NCBI GenBank assembly: GCA_035293805.1
Contig: DATGMD010000099.1
Span: 1-31,901 of the forward strand
Length of the DNA stretch: 31,901 nucleotides
Origin: JAJPHF01 sp035293805
GTDB taxonomy: Bacteria; Chloroflexota; UBA6077; JAJPHF01
Reading direction: 5' to 3'
In this document: one piece after another, positions 23,224 through 31,901 of the stretch
Numbering within the stretch: the stretch's first letter is position 1
Layout of the letters: each line of letters begins with the position of its first letter
Notes under the pieces: model-generated
Told to the model about the DNA's origin: nothing
The model's database searches: none
The model's input: only the letters and a program-made list of their open reading frames with translations
Translations under genes and position numbers: made by a program

Positions 23224-23760
23224 ATGGCCCGGGTCCTGCTGGCGGCCGACATCGAGCCGGTAAGCAACCGAGTCGTGGCGCGCCTCGCCCTCGAAGAGGC
23301 CGGCCATGAGGTGCACGAGGTCCACGACGGCTTCGACACGCTGACGGTCGCCGACAGCCTCCACCCCGACGCGCTGGTGCTCGACACGATGCTCGCGGGC
23401 CTGGACGGCTTCCAGGTGCTCGATCGCCTGCGCCGCCATCCCACCCTGCGCCACCTCCCGGTGGTGATGCTCTCCACGATGTCGCGCGACGTGGGTGGCG
23501 AGCTGGCCCACAGCCTGGGCGCCGTCCGCTTCTTGCCACGGCCCTTCACCAACGCCGAGCTGGGCGAGGCGGTGGCGCTGGCCCTGGGGACCGAGGCGCC
23601 CAGCGGCGTGGCCCCGGCCGGGGGGCACACCGTGGCCGAGTGGGGCGGACTGCTGGCCGAGGCGCTGCGCGAGCGCCGCGCCGCCGAGGCGTCGAGCGTG
23701 GTCGACCTGCCGCTGCCGCGGCGGGCCCGAGGGCCCCGCCGCCGCCCCCGCGGAGCGTAA
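23224..23760 (+). CDS. Atypical single-domain receiver with an Arg-rich tail
   Basis: The protein has 178 residues, fixed by GGAGG 8 bases before ATG 23224. Residues 3-118 have the receiver fold, with D54 in LVLDTMLAGLDGF and S84-T85 at the switch position. The acidic pocket reads LLAADIEP instead of the usual VDDE, and the invariant Lys is replaced by R106 in FLPRPF. Phosphorylation may be weak or absent, so it is best described as an atypical receiver. A Pro/Ala-rich segment and a tail rich in Arg (LPRRARGPRRRPRGA) follow. The tail might bind nucleic acid or a membrane surface, but that is speculation. It has its own strong promoter and no cognate kinase in an operon with it. Confidence 0.82.
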   Translation: MARVLLAADIEPVSNRVVARLALEEAGHEVHEVHDGFDTLTVADSLHPDALVLDTMLAGLDGFQVLDRLRRHPTLRHLPVVMLSTMSRDVGGELAHSLGAVRFLPRPFTNAELGEAVALALGTEAPSGVAPAGGHTVAEWGGLLAEALRERRAAEASSVVDLPLPRRARGPRRRPRGA

Positions 23761-23850
23761 GCCGCCCGCGTGTTATCCTCTGACGGATACCTGCGCATCC
23801 CTGGCTACCGGCCATTTTCGGGGGCACACGCCCTGCAATCCACACTCTGC

Positions 23851-23895
23851 CCCTACCTGCCACCCCCTCCGGGTAGGGAGGGCGGCGGGGGGGGG
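23851..23895. repeat. Degenerate C/G-rich repeat upstream of hsp20
   Basis: CCCTACC (23851-23857) pairs with GGTAGGG (23872-23878) around a C-rich loop, and a run of nine G follows (23887-23895). Its pyrimidine-then-purine style matches the CCCTCACCCC repeats elsewhere in the window, but similarity is loose. Its transcript would be the hsp20 leader. Confidence 0.35.
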
Positions 23896-23927
23896 TAGGT
23901 CGCCCCCACGCCGGGAAGGAGAGGTCG

Positions 23928-24359
23928 ATGCCGCTGCACTATCGCCGCGTCACCTACCGCTACACCAACACGGGCGCCGACCTCGAAAAGATCTACCGAC
24001 GTATCTGGGAGCTGAACCGCCAGCAGGCCTGGTCCCAGTCCGCCCGCTGGCGCCCGCCGACCGACGTGCTCGAATCCCCGCTCGGCCTGCTCGTAAAGGT
24101 CGAGCTGGCCGGCGTGCGCGAGGACGACGTCGAGATCACGCTCTTTGAAGATGCGCTCGTCGTGGCGGGTCAGCGCCGGGAGGAGTACCCCGAGGGCATC
24201 GACTGCCGTGGCCAGGAATGTCGCTACCACGAGAGCGGCGTGCGCTACGGCGAGTTCCGCACCGAGGTCTACCTGCCCGTGCGCGTGGATGCCGATCGCG
24301 TGACCGCCCGCTACGACAACGGCTTTCTCTACGTGATCCTACCCCGCCGCGAAATGTAG
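23928..24359 (+). CDS. Small heat-shock protein, Hsp20/alpha-crystallin family
   Basis: The protein has 143 residues. AAGGAG lies upstream of ATG 23928. A short N-terminal arm with WELNRQQAW leads into the alpha-crystallin domain (about 43-143): PPTDVLESPLGLLVKVELAGVREDDVEI, LVVAGQRRE, YGEFRTEVYLPVRVDADRVTA, and RYDNGFLYVILPR, the last standing in for the A-x-x-x-n-G-v-L motif. It ends almost directly after that motif, so the usual I-x-I tail is short or missing. It acts as an ATP-independent holdase in the cytoplasm. The next gene, lon, starts 18 bases later, pairing holdase and protease in one heat-shock operon. No CIRCE element was seen upstream. Confidence 0.92.
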   Translation: MPLHYRRVTYRYTNTGADLEKIYRRIWELNRQQAWSQSARWRPPTDVLESPLGLLVKVELAGVREDDVEITLFEDALVVAGQRREEYPEGIDCRGQECRYHESGVRYGEFRTEVYLPVRVDADRVTARYDNGFLYVILPRREM

Positions 24360-24377
24360 GCGGTGCTGGAGACGACG

Positions 24378-26939
<2,562 letters not shown>

Positions 26940-26960
26940 CGTCGCGGCTCCCTACGCGCG

Positions 26961-27002
26961 ACGGCGAAAGGCCCCGAGCAAATCGGGGCCTTTCGCCGTT
27001 TT
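26961..27002 (+). terminator. Intrinsic terminator after lon
   Basis: A perfect 17-bp stem (26961-26977 with 26983-26999) encloses the loop GCAAA and is followed by TTT. It starts 21 bases after the lon stop. The As within the left arm have matching Ts in the right arm, but no long U tract extends beyond the stem. Confidence 0.9.
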
Positions 27003-27398
27003 GACCAGCGAGCCCCCACGTGCTGGCCTCGACGACAGGGCTGTAGCGGCCCGGGCGCCGCTATTACGGTTCCCTGGTAGTGGCGGCCCGCGTAACGCCC
27101 GATCGGTAGGCGAGTGGCAACGGGGTGTTGACTCTGTAACATTTTGGCGGGGCATTCGTTTAAGACTGTAGATGGAGCGAGCTGGCGCGGAGGGGGAGTC
27201 GCGCCCCACGCTCCATCTTCCAGCGGCGTCTGGGGCCCCAGGCACGCCGGCGGTCGCGCTAGCGAGGCTCGCTCTCCGCCAGCGTGGCCGTCGGCGCTCG
27301 CCGCGCGGCCTGGCCCAACCCACTCTCAGGCATCCACGCCTAACGTCCGTGGTATCGTCATCTCACATCCCTGGGCTCCCCCACCGTCCACGGGAGCA
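27003..27398. other. Noncoding interval between the lon terminator and the surface-protein fragment
   Basis: This interval has no convincing gene. Open frames cross it, but their translations have no family character and third-position GC drops until about 27390. It contains TTGACT (27128-27133) without a good -10, an AT-richer patch (27134-27165), and a two-part hairpin at 27171-27217. It may be the long leader or the decayed 5' part of the downstream frame. Confidence 0.4.
27171..27217 (+). other. Two-part hairpin (structured leader candidate)
   Basis: GATGGAGCG (27171-27179) pairs with CGCTCCATC (27209-27217). Inside it GGCGCG (27184-27189) pairs with CGCGCC (27200-27205) around the loop GAGGGGGAGT. 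The result is a 9-bp and a 6-bp stem separated by an asymmetric internal loop. I cannot match it to a known riboswitch class. Confidence 0.4.
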
Positions 27399-28055
27399 GT
27401 GGTCGGCACCGGCGCCACCGTCACGCCCACGCCGGGCACCAGCCTGACGACGCAGCAGGCCGTGGCGCTGGTGACCGCCAGCGGACAGCCCGGCGTGCCG
27501 TGCGCGGTGACGCCCGGGGATAGCTGCCAGGCGGTCGGCGCCGTGTCGGGTACCGGGCGCGTCAACAGCAGCATGCTGTGGACCGTGACAGCCACGGTGC
27601 CGGCGGGGGTCGCAGCAGGGGTCGTCCCGGTGGCGGTTTTCTCGACCACCACCGGCCTCGAGGGCATCGCGTGTACGCCAGTCGTCGGCGGCGGGGCGAC
27701 GGTGACGTGTACTGGCGCCACGACCGGCAACGCGCTGCAAGGGTCGACCGTCACGGTGGTCTTCGCGCCGGGCGTCTTCGCGGTCGGCACGATCACCGCG
27801 CCTGGGATCGCCACCCGGGTAGCGCCGCCGGTGCCCTTGCTCCTGCCGCCGCTGGCGCTCGCGCCGCCGCCGCCACCGCTCCTGCCCCCGCCGCCACCCG
27901 CGCCGACCGGCATGATTATCGCGGGTCCGGCGGCCGGGGGGCGCTTCGCCGAGGTGCCCGGCGTACCCGAGGCGGACAGCGTGCTGTTGCTGGCGGGCGG
28001 GCTCTTCGCCCTCGGCCTGGCGGCCGGCCTGCGGGCGCGCCGCCGCACGCCCTAG
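27399..28055 (+). CDS. Surface-protein C-terminal part with Pro-rich stretch and PEP-CTERM-like sorting signal; 5' end unclear
   Basis: The frame is open from about 27144, but coding character begins only near 27399, where a GTG follows GGGAG closely; the start is a guess. Residues about 5-130 are Thr/Val/Gly-rich beta sequence with regularly placed Cys (GVPCAVTPGDSC, IACTPVVGG, VTCTGATTG), like repeat domains of secreted adhesin-type proteins. A polyproline tract (about 136-165) follows. The tail has VPEADS, a hydrophobic stretch VLLLAGGLFALGLAAGL and basic RARRR, which is the three-part layout of PEP-CTERM signals that exosortase recognises. No signal peptide is visible, so the protein could not be exported as drawn. 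It may be a 5'-truncated pseudogene or have an unrecognised start. No exosortase gene is in the window. Confidence 0.5.
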   Translation: MVGTGATVTPTPGTSLTTQQAVALVTASGQPGVPCAVTPGDSCQAVGAVSGTGRVNSSMLWTVTATVPAGVAAGVVPVAVFSTTTGLEGIACTPVVGGGATVTCTGATTGNALQGSTVTVVFAPGVFAVGTITAPGIATRVAPPVPLLLPPLALAPPPPPLLPPPPPAPTGMIIAGPAAGGRFAEVPGVPEADSVLLLAGGLFALGLAAGLRARRRTP

Positions 28056-28076
28056 CCCCGCTCCAGCCTGCCGCAG

Positions 28077-28109
28077 CAGAAGCCCCCGGGGGTGCCCCGG
28101 GGGCTTCTG
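28077..28109 (+). terminator. Perfect 15-bp hairpin terminator
   Basis: CAGAAGCCCCCGGGG (28077-28091) pairs exactly with 28095-28109 around the loop GTG, 22 bases after the surface-protein stop. There is no T tract, as at the left-edge hairpin, but position and strength support a role in transcript ending. Confidence 0.75.
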
Positions 28110-28194
28110 GTCGCGTGGCGAGAGAGCCGCCTGTTCGTCGGCTGGGCGCTCTGCCCGAGCAGCTCCGCGACGCGGGGGCCAGCGAGCGCGCGCT

Positions 28195-28247
28195 ATTGTG
28201 AGCGGATTGTGAGCGACGCGGCCCCCATTGTGAGCGCTGTGTGAGCG
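28195..28247 (+). promoter_or_regulatory. Four phased direct repeats, likely response-regulator binding sites
   Basis: ATTGTGAGCG occurs exactly at 28195-28204, 28206-28215 and 28227-28236, and TGTGTGAGCG at 28238-28247. The GTGAGCG cores are 11, 21 and 11 bases apart, that is one, two and one helical turns, so all face the same side of the DNA. Paired direct repeats with an 11-bp period are the known layout for OmpR/PhoB-family regulators. They end 34 bases before a TTGACA promoter of an operon that encodes such a regulator. Confidence 0.75.
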
Positions 28248-28281
28248 CCCCCCGCTACCGTAGGGGTGGCGCCACGCGCGC

Positions 28282-28310
28282 TTGACAATTGGCGGGGCAC
28301 GCGGCATAGT
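28282..28310 (+). promoter_or_regulatory. Sigma-70-type promoter of the Cache kinase operon
   Basis: TTGACA (28282-28287) and CATAGT (28305-28310) are separated by 17 bases. The perfect -35 with a weak -10 is typical of an activator-dependent promoter, in keeping with the direct repeats upstream. The leader to the kinase ATG would be about 165 bases. Confidence 0.65.
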
Positions 28311-28483
28311 AGCGCCCGACCGGCCACGCGCGCCGGTTGGGCCTGGTTTGCGTTGCCTTCGGGAAGGCGAGGGGCCCGTGAGGCTGCACGATTCCGGCCA
28401 CCGCCGGCCGCTCGTGCGTGGCGGGGCTCGCGGCGTGGGAGCTGGCCGCGCGTCCTGCTGGCCGATGCCATGGATGTCGTGCG

Positions 28484-30406
28484 ATGAACGAGGCGGTGCC
28501 GGCCGCGGGCCCATCCGCGCGGCCGCCCGCTGCGCCCCGTGCCCGCTGCGCGGCCGCCACTGGCCGGCCGCGTGGCCAGCTCGTCCGCAAGTACGTGGTG
28601 ATCTTCGTCGTGCTGGTCAGCGGCGCGTTGCTGACCAGCGGTCTCATAGAGCTGTACTTCTCCTATCTAGAGAACCAGTCGGCGCTCGTCGCCCTCCAGC
28701 GCGAGCAAGCCGCGACGGCGGCCGTCACCATCGAGCAGTTCGTGCGCGAGATTCAGCGCGCCGTCGACGCGACCATCCCCCCCGCCTGGGCCGCCGACGT
28801 CGTGTCGCCCGAGCAGCGACTCGACGACTTCCGGCGCCTATCCCGGCAGGCGCCCGCCATTACCGAGATCGATTACCTGGACGCTACTGGCCACGAGGTG
28901 GTGCGGTACTCGCGGATCACCATGAACCTGCCAACCCAGGCGGTTGACCATTCCGCCGAGCCGCGGTTCGCGGAAGCGCGGGGCGGCCGCACTTACTTCA
29001 GCCCGGTGTACTTTCGCAACCAGTCGGAGCCGTACATGACCATTGCCATCGGCGACCCGGGCGCGGGCGGTGGCGTTACGGCGGCCGAAGTGAGCCTGAA
29101 GCTGCTCTGGGAAGTCGTGACGCAAATCCGGATCGGTCACGCGGGCTACGCGTACGTGGTGGACGCGAGCGGCCGGCTGATCGCGCACCCCGACATCAGC
29201 CTGGTCCTCCAGCCCACCGATCTGTCGGGGCTGAGCCAGGTCCAGGCAGCGCTGCCACCCCCCGTGCCCGGCGAGCCGCCGCCGGACCCCGTGACGATCG
29301 CCCGCGGCCCGCGCGGCCGGATGGTGCTCACGGCGTATCGCCGGATCGACCCGCCTGGCTGGACAGTGTTCGTGGAGCAGCCGCTTGACGAGGCGTTTCA
29401 GCCACTGTTCTGGTCGGCCGCACGCACCGCGACGCTGCTGCTCATCGGCCTCGGGCTGGCGGTGCTCGCCAGCTTTGTTCTTGCCCGCCGCATGGTCCGG
29501 CCGATTCAGGCGCTCCAGGACGGCGCCGCACGCATCGGCGGTGGAGCCCTCGACCAGCGCATCGAAGTCCACACGGGCGATGAGCTGGAGACGTTGGCGG
29601 AGGAGTTCAACCGCATGACGGAGCGGCTGCGCGACTCGTACACCAACCTGGAGCAGAAAGTCGCCGAGCGCACGCGCGAGCTGGCCGAGGCGCTGGCGCA
29701 GCTTGAGGTCGCCAACCAGCACAAGTCCGATCTGCTCTCGACCGTTTCGCACGAGCTGCGCACGCCGCTGGCGGCGATCAAGGGGTACGCCACGGCGCTG
29801 CTGCGCTTCGGGCCGCGCATCCGTCCGGCCGAGCGGCGCGAGTTCCTGGAGGCGATCGACCGCGCGGCCGACCAGCTCTCGGCGCTGATCGAGGATCTCC
29901 TGCTCGCGCAGCGTCTCGAGGCCGGTAGGCTGCCGATCACGCCGGAGCCGCTCAGCCTGGCCGAGCTGGCCGAGGAAGTGGTTGCCGAGCTGGCGCCGCG
30001 CGCCGTCGACCACGCCTTCGTCTGCCGGCTGCCGCCGGACCTGCCGCTGGCCCGCGGCGACTCGCGCCGGGTCCGACAAGTGCTGCTGAACCTGCTCGAC
30101 AACGCCGTCAAGTACTCGCCCGGCGGCGGTGAGATTCACCTGGCGGCCGACGCGCGCAACGGCGACGTGCTGGTGAGCGTGCGCGACGAGGGCCTGGGCA
30201 TTCCCGCCGAGCACCTGGCCCGCGTGTTCGAGCGCTTTCATCGCCTGGACACCAACGTCACGCGGACGACCCGTGGCACCGGGCTGGGGCTGGCCATCTG
30301 TCAGGGGATCGTGGAGGCCCAGGGGGGGCGGATCTGGGCGGAATCGCCGGGAGTGGGGCAGGGGACTACGTTCTGGTTCACCATCCCGTGTTGGGAGGAC
30401 ACGTGA
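28484..30406 (+). CDS. Membrane histidine kinase: Cache-like sensor, HAMP, HisKA, HATPase
   Basis: The protein has 640 residues from ATG 28484; no clear Shine-Dalgarno is present, and the frame upstream has no family character. A Pro/Arg-rich N-terminus precedes a membrane helix (about 37-57, VVIFVVLVSGALLTSGLIELYF). The extracytoplasmic part (about 60-310) resembles a double Cache domain, with IDYLDATGHEVVRYSR, YFSPVYFRNQSEPYMTIAI and GYAYVVDASGRLIAHPDISLV. A second membrane helix (about 315-337) leads to HAMP, then H423 in SHELRTPL, N540 in LLDNAVKYSP, DEGLGIPAEH and GTGLGLA. It probably senses a small extracellular ligand. It shares an operon with a receiver (GTGA overlap) and an OmpR-type regulator, its likely substrates. 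Confidence 0.92.
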   Translation: MNEAVPAAGPSARPPAAPRARCAAATGRPRGQLVRKYVVIFVVLVSGALLTSGLIELYFSYLENQSALVALQREQAATAAVTIEQFVREIQRAVDATIPPAWAADVVSPEQRLDDFRRLSRQAPAITEIDYLDATGHEVVRYSRITMNLPTQAVDHSAEPRFAEARGGRTYFSPVYFRNQSEPYMTIAIGDPGAGGGVTAAEVSLKLLWEVVTQIRIGHAGYAYVVDASGRLIAHPDISLVLQPTDLSGLSQVQAALPPPVPGEPPPDPVTIARGPRGRMVLTAYRRIDPPGWTVFVEQPLDEAFQPLFWSAARTATLLLIGLGLAVLASFVLARRMVRPIQALQDGAARIGGGALDQRIEVHTGDELETLAEEFNRMTERLRDSYTNLEQKVAERTRELAEALAQLEVANQHKSDLLSTVSHELRTPLAAIKGYATALLRFGPRIRPAERREFLEAIDRAADQLSALIEDLLLAQRLEAGRLPITPEPLSLAELAEEVVAELAPRAVDHAFVCRLPPDLPLARGDSRRVRQVLLNLLDNAVKYSPGGGEIHLAADARNGDVLVSVRDEGLGIPAEHLARVFERFHRLDTNVTRTTRGTGLGLAICQGIVEAQGGRIWAESPGVGQGTTFWFTIPCWEDT

Positions 30407-30786
30407 GCAATCGGAGCACGGTGCTGCTGGTCGAGGACGACCCGGACCTCCGCCGCTTCGCCCAGGTCACGCTGCGGCTCGGCGGCTATCGGCCATTGAT
30501 CGCCGCCGACGGCGAGACCGGCTTGGCGCTCGCCCGCAAGGCTCGGCCGCAGCTGATGGTGCTCGACCTGCGCCTGCCCGAGCTGGACGGCTGGCAGGTG
30601 CTGCAAGCCTTGCGGGCGACGCCCGAGACGGCAGAGCTGCCCGTGCTCGTGCTGACGGCGAGCGCTGGGCCCGCCGACAAGGACCGTACACTCGCCGCGG
30701 GCGTGGCGGGCTACCTGGTGAAGCCGGTGAGCGCCGATGCGCTCCTGGACGCGGTGGAGCGCGCGCTGGCACGTGGCTCGGCGTGA
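30403..30786 (+). CDS. Single-domain response regulator
   Basis: The protein has 127 residues. It begins at a GTG that overlaps the kinase stop (GTGA at 30403-30406), with GGGAGG at 30391-30396. It has E11-D12-D13, phosphoacceptor D55 in MVLDLRLPELDGW, switch Thr in VLTASA and Lys in YLVKPV, so it looks fully functional. There is no output domain. As the middle gene of the kinase operon it may act as phosphate sink or shuttle that competes with the OmpR-type regulator for phosphoryl groups, which is inferred from the operon order. Confidence 0.92.
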   Translation: MSNRSTVLLVEDDPDLRRFAQVTLRLGGYRPLIAADGETGLALARKARPQLMVLDLRLPELDGWQVLQALRATPETAELPVLVLTASAGPADKDRTLAAGVAGYLVKPVSADALLDAVERALARGSA

Positions 30787-30843
30787 CCGCCGCGGGACGC
30801 GGGGCCGACACGGCCATTCGACGGGGCCGAGGGGGACGTTGCC

Positions 30844-31542
30844 ATGGCGACGAAGGCGCCGACTCTGCTCCTGGCGGAAGACGATCCGGGCATGCTCCGC
30901 CTGGTGCGCCGCTCGCTCGAGCTGGCGGGCTATCGAGTCCTGGTGGCCGAGGATGGCACGACGGCACTCGATCTCGCCAGCAGCGAGGACCTGGCCATGA
31001 TCCTGCTCGACATTGGCTTGCCCGGCCTGGACGGCCTCACGGTCTGTCGGCGCGTCCGCGAGTTTTCCGACGTCTACATCATCATGATCACGGCCTGGGG
31101 CGCCGAGGAGGACATCGTGCGCGGCCTGGAGGCCGGCGCCGACGACTACCTGCCGAAGCCCTTCGGCGTCGACCAGCTACTTGCCCGCGTGAAGGCCGTG
31201 CTACGGCGCGCCCGCGCGGCGGCCGAGAAGCCGAGCGCCCGCTACACCTATGGCGATCTGTCGATCGACTTCGCGACACACCGCGTCACGCTCGGCGGCG
31301 TGGAGCTACGGCTGACTCCTACCGAGTATCAGCTTCTCGCCAGCCTGGCGAGCTACCCCGGCCTGGTGCTGACCCAGCACCAGCTGCTGGAGCGCGTCTG
31401 GGGCGCCGAGTATGCGGCCGACCGGCACCTGCTGCACGTCAACATCGCGCGGGTCCGGCGCAAGATCGAGCCCTCGCCCGACAATCCTCGCTACCTCCTC
31501 ACCCGCCCCGGCGTCGGCTACTATCTGCCCAAACCCGAGTGA
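30844..31542 (+). CDS. OmpR/PhoB-family response regulator (REC plus winged helix)
   Basis: The protein has 232 residues, with GAGGGGGA upstream of ATG 30844. The receiver (6-122) has E12-D13-D14, phosphoacceptor D56 in ILLDIGLPG, switch Thr in IMITAWG and Lys in YLPKPF. The C-terminal winged helix (about 134-230) has YGDLSIDFATHRVTLGG, LTPTEYQLLASLASYPG, VLTQHQLLERVWG, HLLHVNIARVRRKIE and TRPGVGYYL, all typical of the family. It should dimerise on phosphorylation and bind tandem direct repeats. The four phased GTGAGCG repeats at the head of its own operon are the obvious candidate target, giving autoregulation. The spacing of 57 bases after the receiver gene is consistent with co-transcription. 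Confidence 0.95.
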   Translation: MATKAPTLLLAEDDPGMLRLVRRSLELAGYRVLVAEDGTTALDLASSEDLAMILLDIGLPGLDGLTVCRRVREFSDVYIIMITAWGAEEDIVRGLEAGADDYLPKPFGVDQLLARVKAVLRRARAAAEKPSARYTYGDLSIDFATHRVTLGGVELRLTPTEYQLLASLASYPGLVLTQHQLLERVWGAEYAADRHLLHVNIARVRRKIEPSPDNPRYLLTRPGVGYYLPKPE

Positions 31543-31580
31543 TATCCGATCCGGCCCTGGGGTCCGCCGACGGAGGCGGG

Positions 31581-31675
31581 CCCTCACCCCGACCCTCTCC
31601 CAGAGGGAGAGGGGGAAGGACGGACCTCACCCCCCTGCCCCCCTCTACCTTAGGAGAGGGGGAGGACGGGAAGCG
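31581..31675. repeat. Tandem CCCTCACCCC-type hairpin repeats
   Basis: The first unit has CCCTCACCCC then CCCTCTCCC-AGA-GGGAGAGGG (31593-31613). The second has CCTCACCCCCC then CCCCCTCT (31639-31646) pairing with AGAGGGGG (31655-31662). Both match the element inside the hybrid kinase gene at 3150-3350. Position just after the operon suggests a possible role in ending transcription. Confidence 0.75.
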
Positions 31676-31736
31676 CGTGCCGGGTTCGCTGGGACACCGG
31701 GCCGGGTGGCGACCGGGCAGGGCGCAGCAAGCAGCG

Positions 31737-31848
31737 CCCCTACAAGAGAAGGCATTGGCGGGGGGCGATCGTCCGGCCTCAGTGCCCCGCCGCTCGTTGA
31801 GCTCGTAGCCCCTACAAGAGAAGGCATTGGCAGGGGGCGGTCGTCCGG
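31737..31848 (+). repeat. Two-copy direct repeat with 72-base period
   Basis: A 40-base unit beginning CCCCTACAAGAGAAGGCATT and ending in GTCCGG occurs at 31737-31776 and 31809-31848. The copies differ at only two positions that I can see (GGCGGG/GGCAGG and CGATCG/CGGTCG). It is probably a fragment of a dispersed intergenic repeat family. Confidence 0.85.
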
Positions 31849-31884
31849 GGGACGCGGGGAGCAGGACGAGGCGCCGCGAGCAGC

Positions 31885-31899
31885 GGGGGGGGGGGGGGG
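31885..31899 (+). repeat. G15 homopolymer at the window end
   Basis: Fifteen consecutive G sit two bases from the end of the window, after repeats. Such tracts often stop assemblies, so this may be a contig edge and the tract length may be unreliable. Confidence 0.85.
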
Positions 31900-31901
31900 A
31901 G

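Larger units (their letters stand above)
31543..31901. other. Noncoding, repeat-rich end of the window
   Basis: After the OmpR-type gene no convincing gene is present. The region holds two CCCTCACCCC-type hairpin repeats, a 40-base near-identical direct repeat spaced 72 bases apart, and a final G15 tract. Open frames crossing it are low-complexity translations of the repeats. Confidence 0.7.

Noticed and set aside
23774..23789. TATCC-N6-GGATA dyad upstream of hsp20 as a heat-shock operator
   Set aside because: Only 5 bp per arm, about 140 bases from the start codon and unlike CIRCE; too short to call without conservation data.
30273..31808. Long plus-strand frame spanning the receiver and OmpR-type genes
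   Set aside because: The translation is out-of-frame Arg/Gly-rich sequence running into the terminal repeats; the two regulator genes in other frames have complete conserved domains.

Overview
This window is very GC-rich bacterial DNA with dense coding on both strands, frequent GTG starts and many ATGA or GTGA stop/start overlaps. A Chloroflexota (Thermomicrobia/Sphaerobacter-like) origin fits best. The reasons are a Tad-type pilus locus built on cpaE-tadB-tadC-cpaB, a protein resembling the DUF4346/MtrA-like family, the dispersed CCCTCACCCC...CCCTCTCCC/GGGAGAGGG intergenic repeats, and soluble multi-receiver hybrid kinases. The assignment rests on gene content and style only, because no rRNA or marker gene is present. 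The window ends in a 15-base G run after repeats, which suggests a contig end.

Layout. (1) 2-142 is the tail of an unidentified gene, closed by a hairpin. (2) 340-6774, plus strand, is a phosphorelay cluster: an inverted-architecture GntR-REC regulator, a membrane hybrid kinase, a single-domain receiver and a REC-PAS-kinase-REC-REC protein. The last three overlap by ATGA. (3) 7012-8529 is a PaaK-like CoA ligase/adenylating enzyme. (4) 8579-12541 holds two divergent paralogous GAF-PAS kinases, only one with a receiver. (5) 12572-14854 holds a haem-oxygenase-fold candidate metalloenzyme, a zinc-ribbon protein and an inositol-monophosphatase-family phosphatase. (6) 14881-20645 is a Tad locus: tadE and a tadG-like gene on plus, converging on a minus-strand operon cpaE(REC-ParA)-tadB-tadC-cpaB-unknown. 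No TadA ATPase, Flp pilin or prepilin peptidase is in the window. (7) 20901-21800 is a DUF4346-like protein. (8) 22082-23760 holds REC-PAS-DHp without an ATPase domain, and a degenerate receiver. (9) 23928-26939 is hsp20-lon, closed by a strong terminator. (10) 27399-28055 is a fragment-like surface protein with a PEP-CTERM-like tail. (11) 28484-31542 is an operon of a Cache-HAMP kinase, a receiver and an OmpR/PhoB-type regulator, preceded by a TTGACA promoter and four helically phased direct repeats. (12) 31543-31901 is noncoding repeat DNA.

Taken together, the window is dominated by phosphotransfer. I count five complete histidine kinases, one kinase-like protein lacking the ATPase domain, and 13 receiver or receiver-like domains. 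The most unusual points are the GntR-REC regulator, a short element shared between its promoter and that of the ATPase-less REC-PAS-DHp gene, a repeat element inserted in frame inside a hybrid kinase, the phosphorylatable-looking receiver on CpaE, and the phased direct repeats upstream of the OmpR-type operon.
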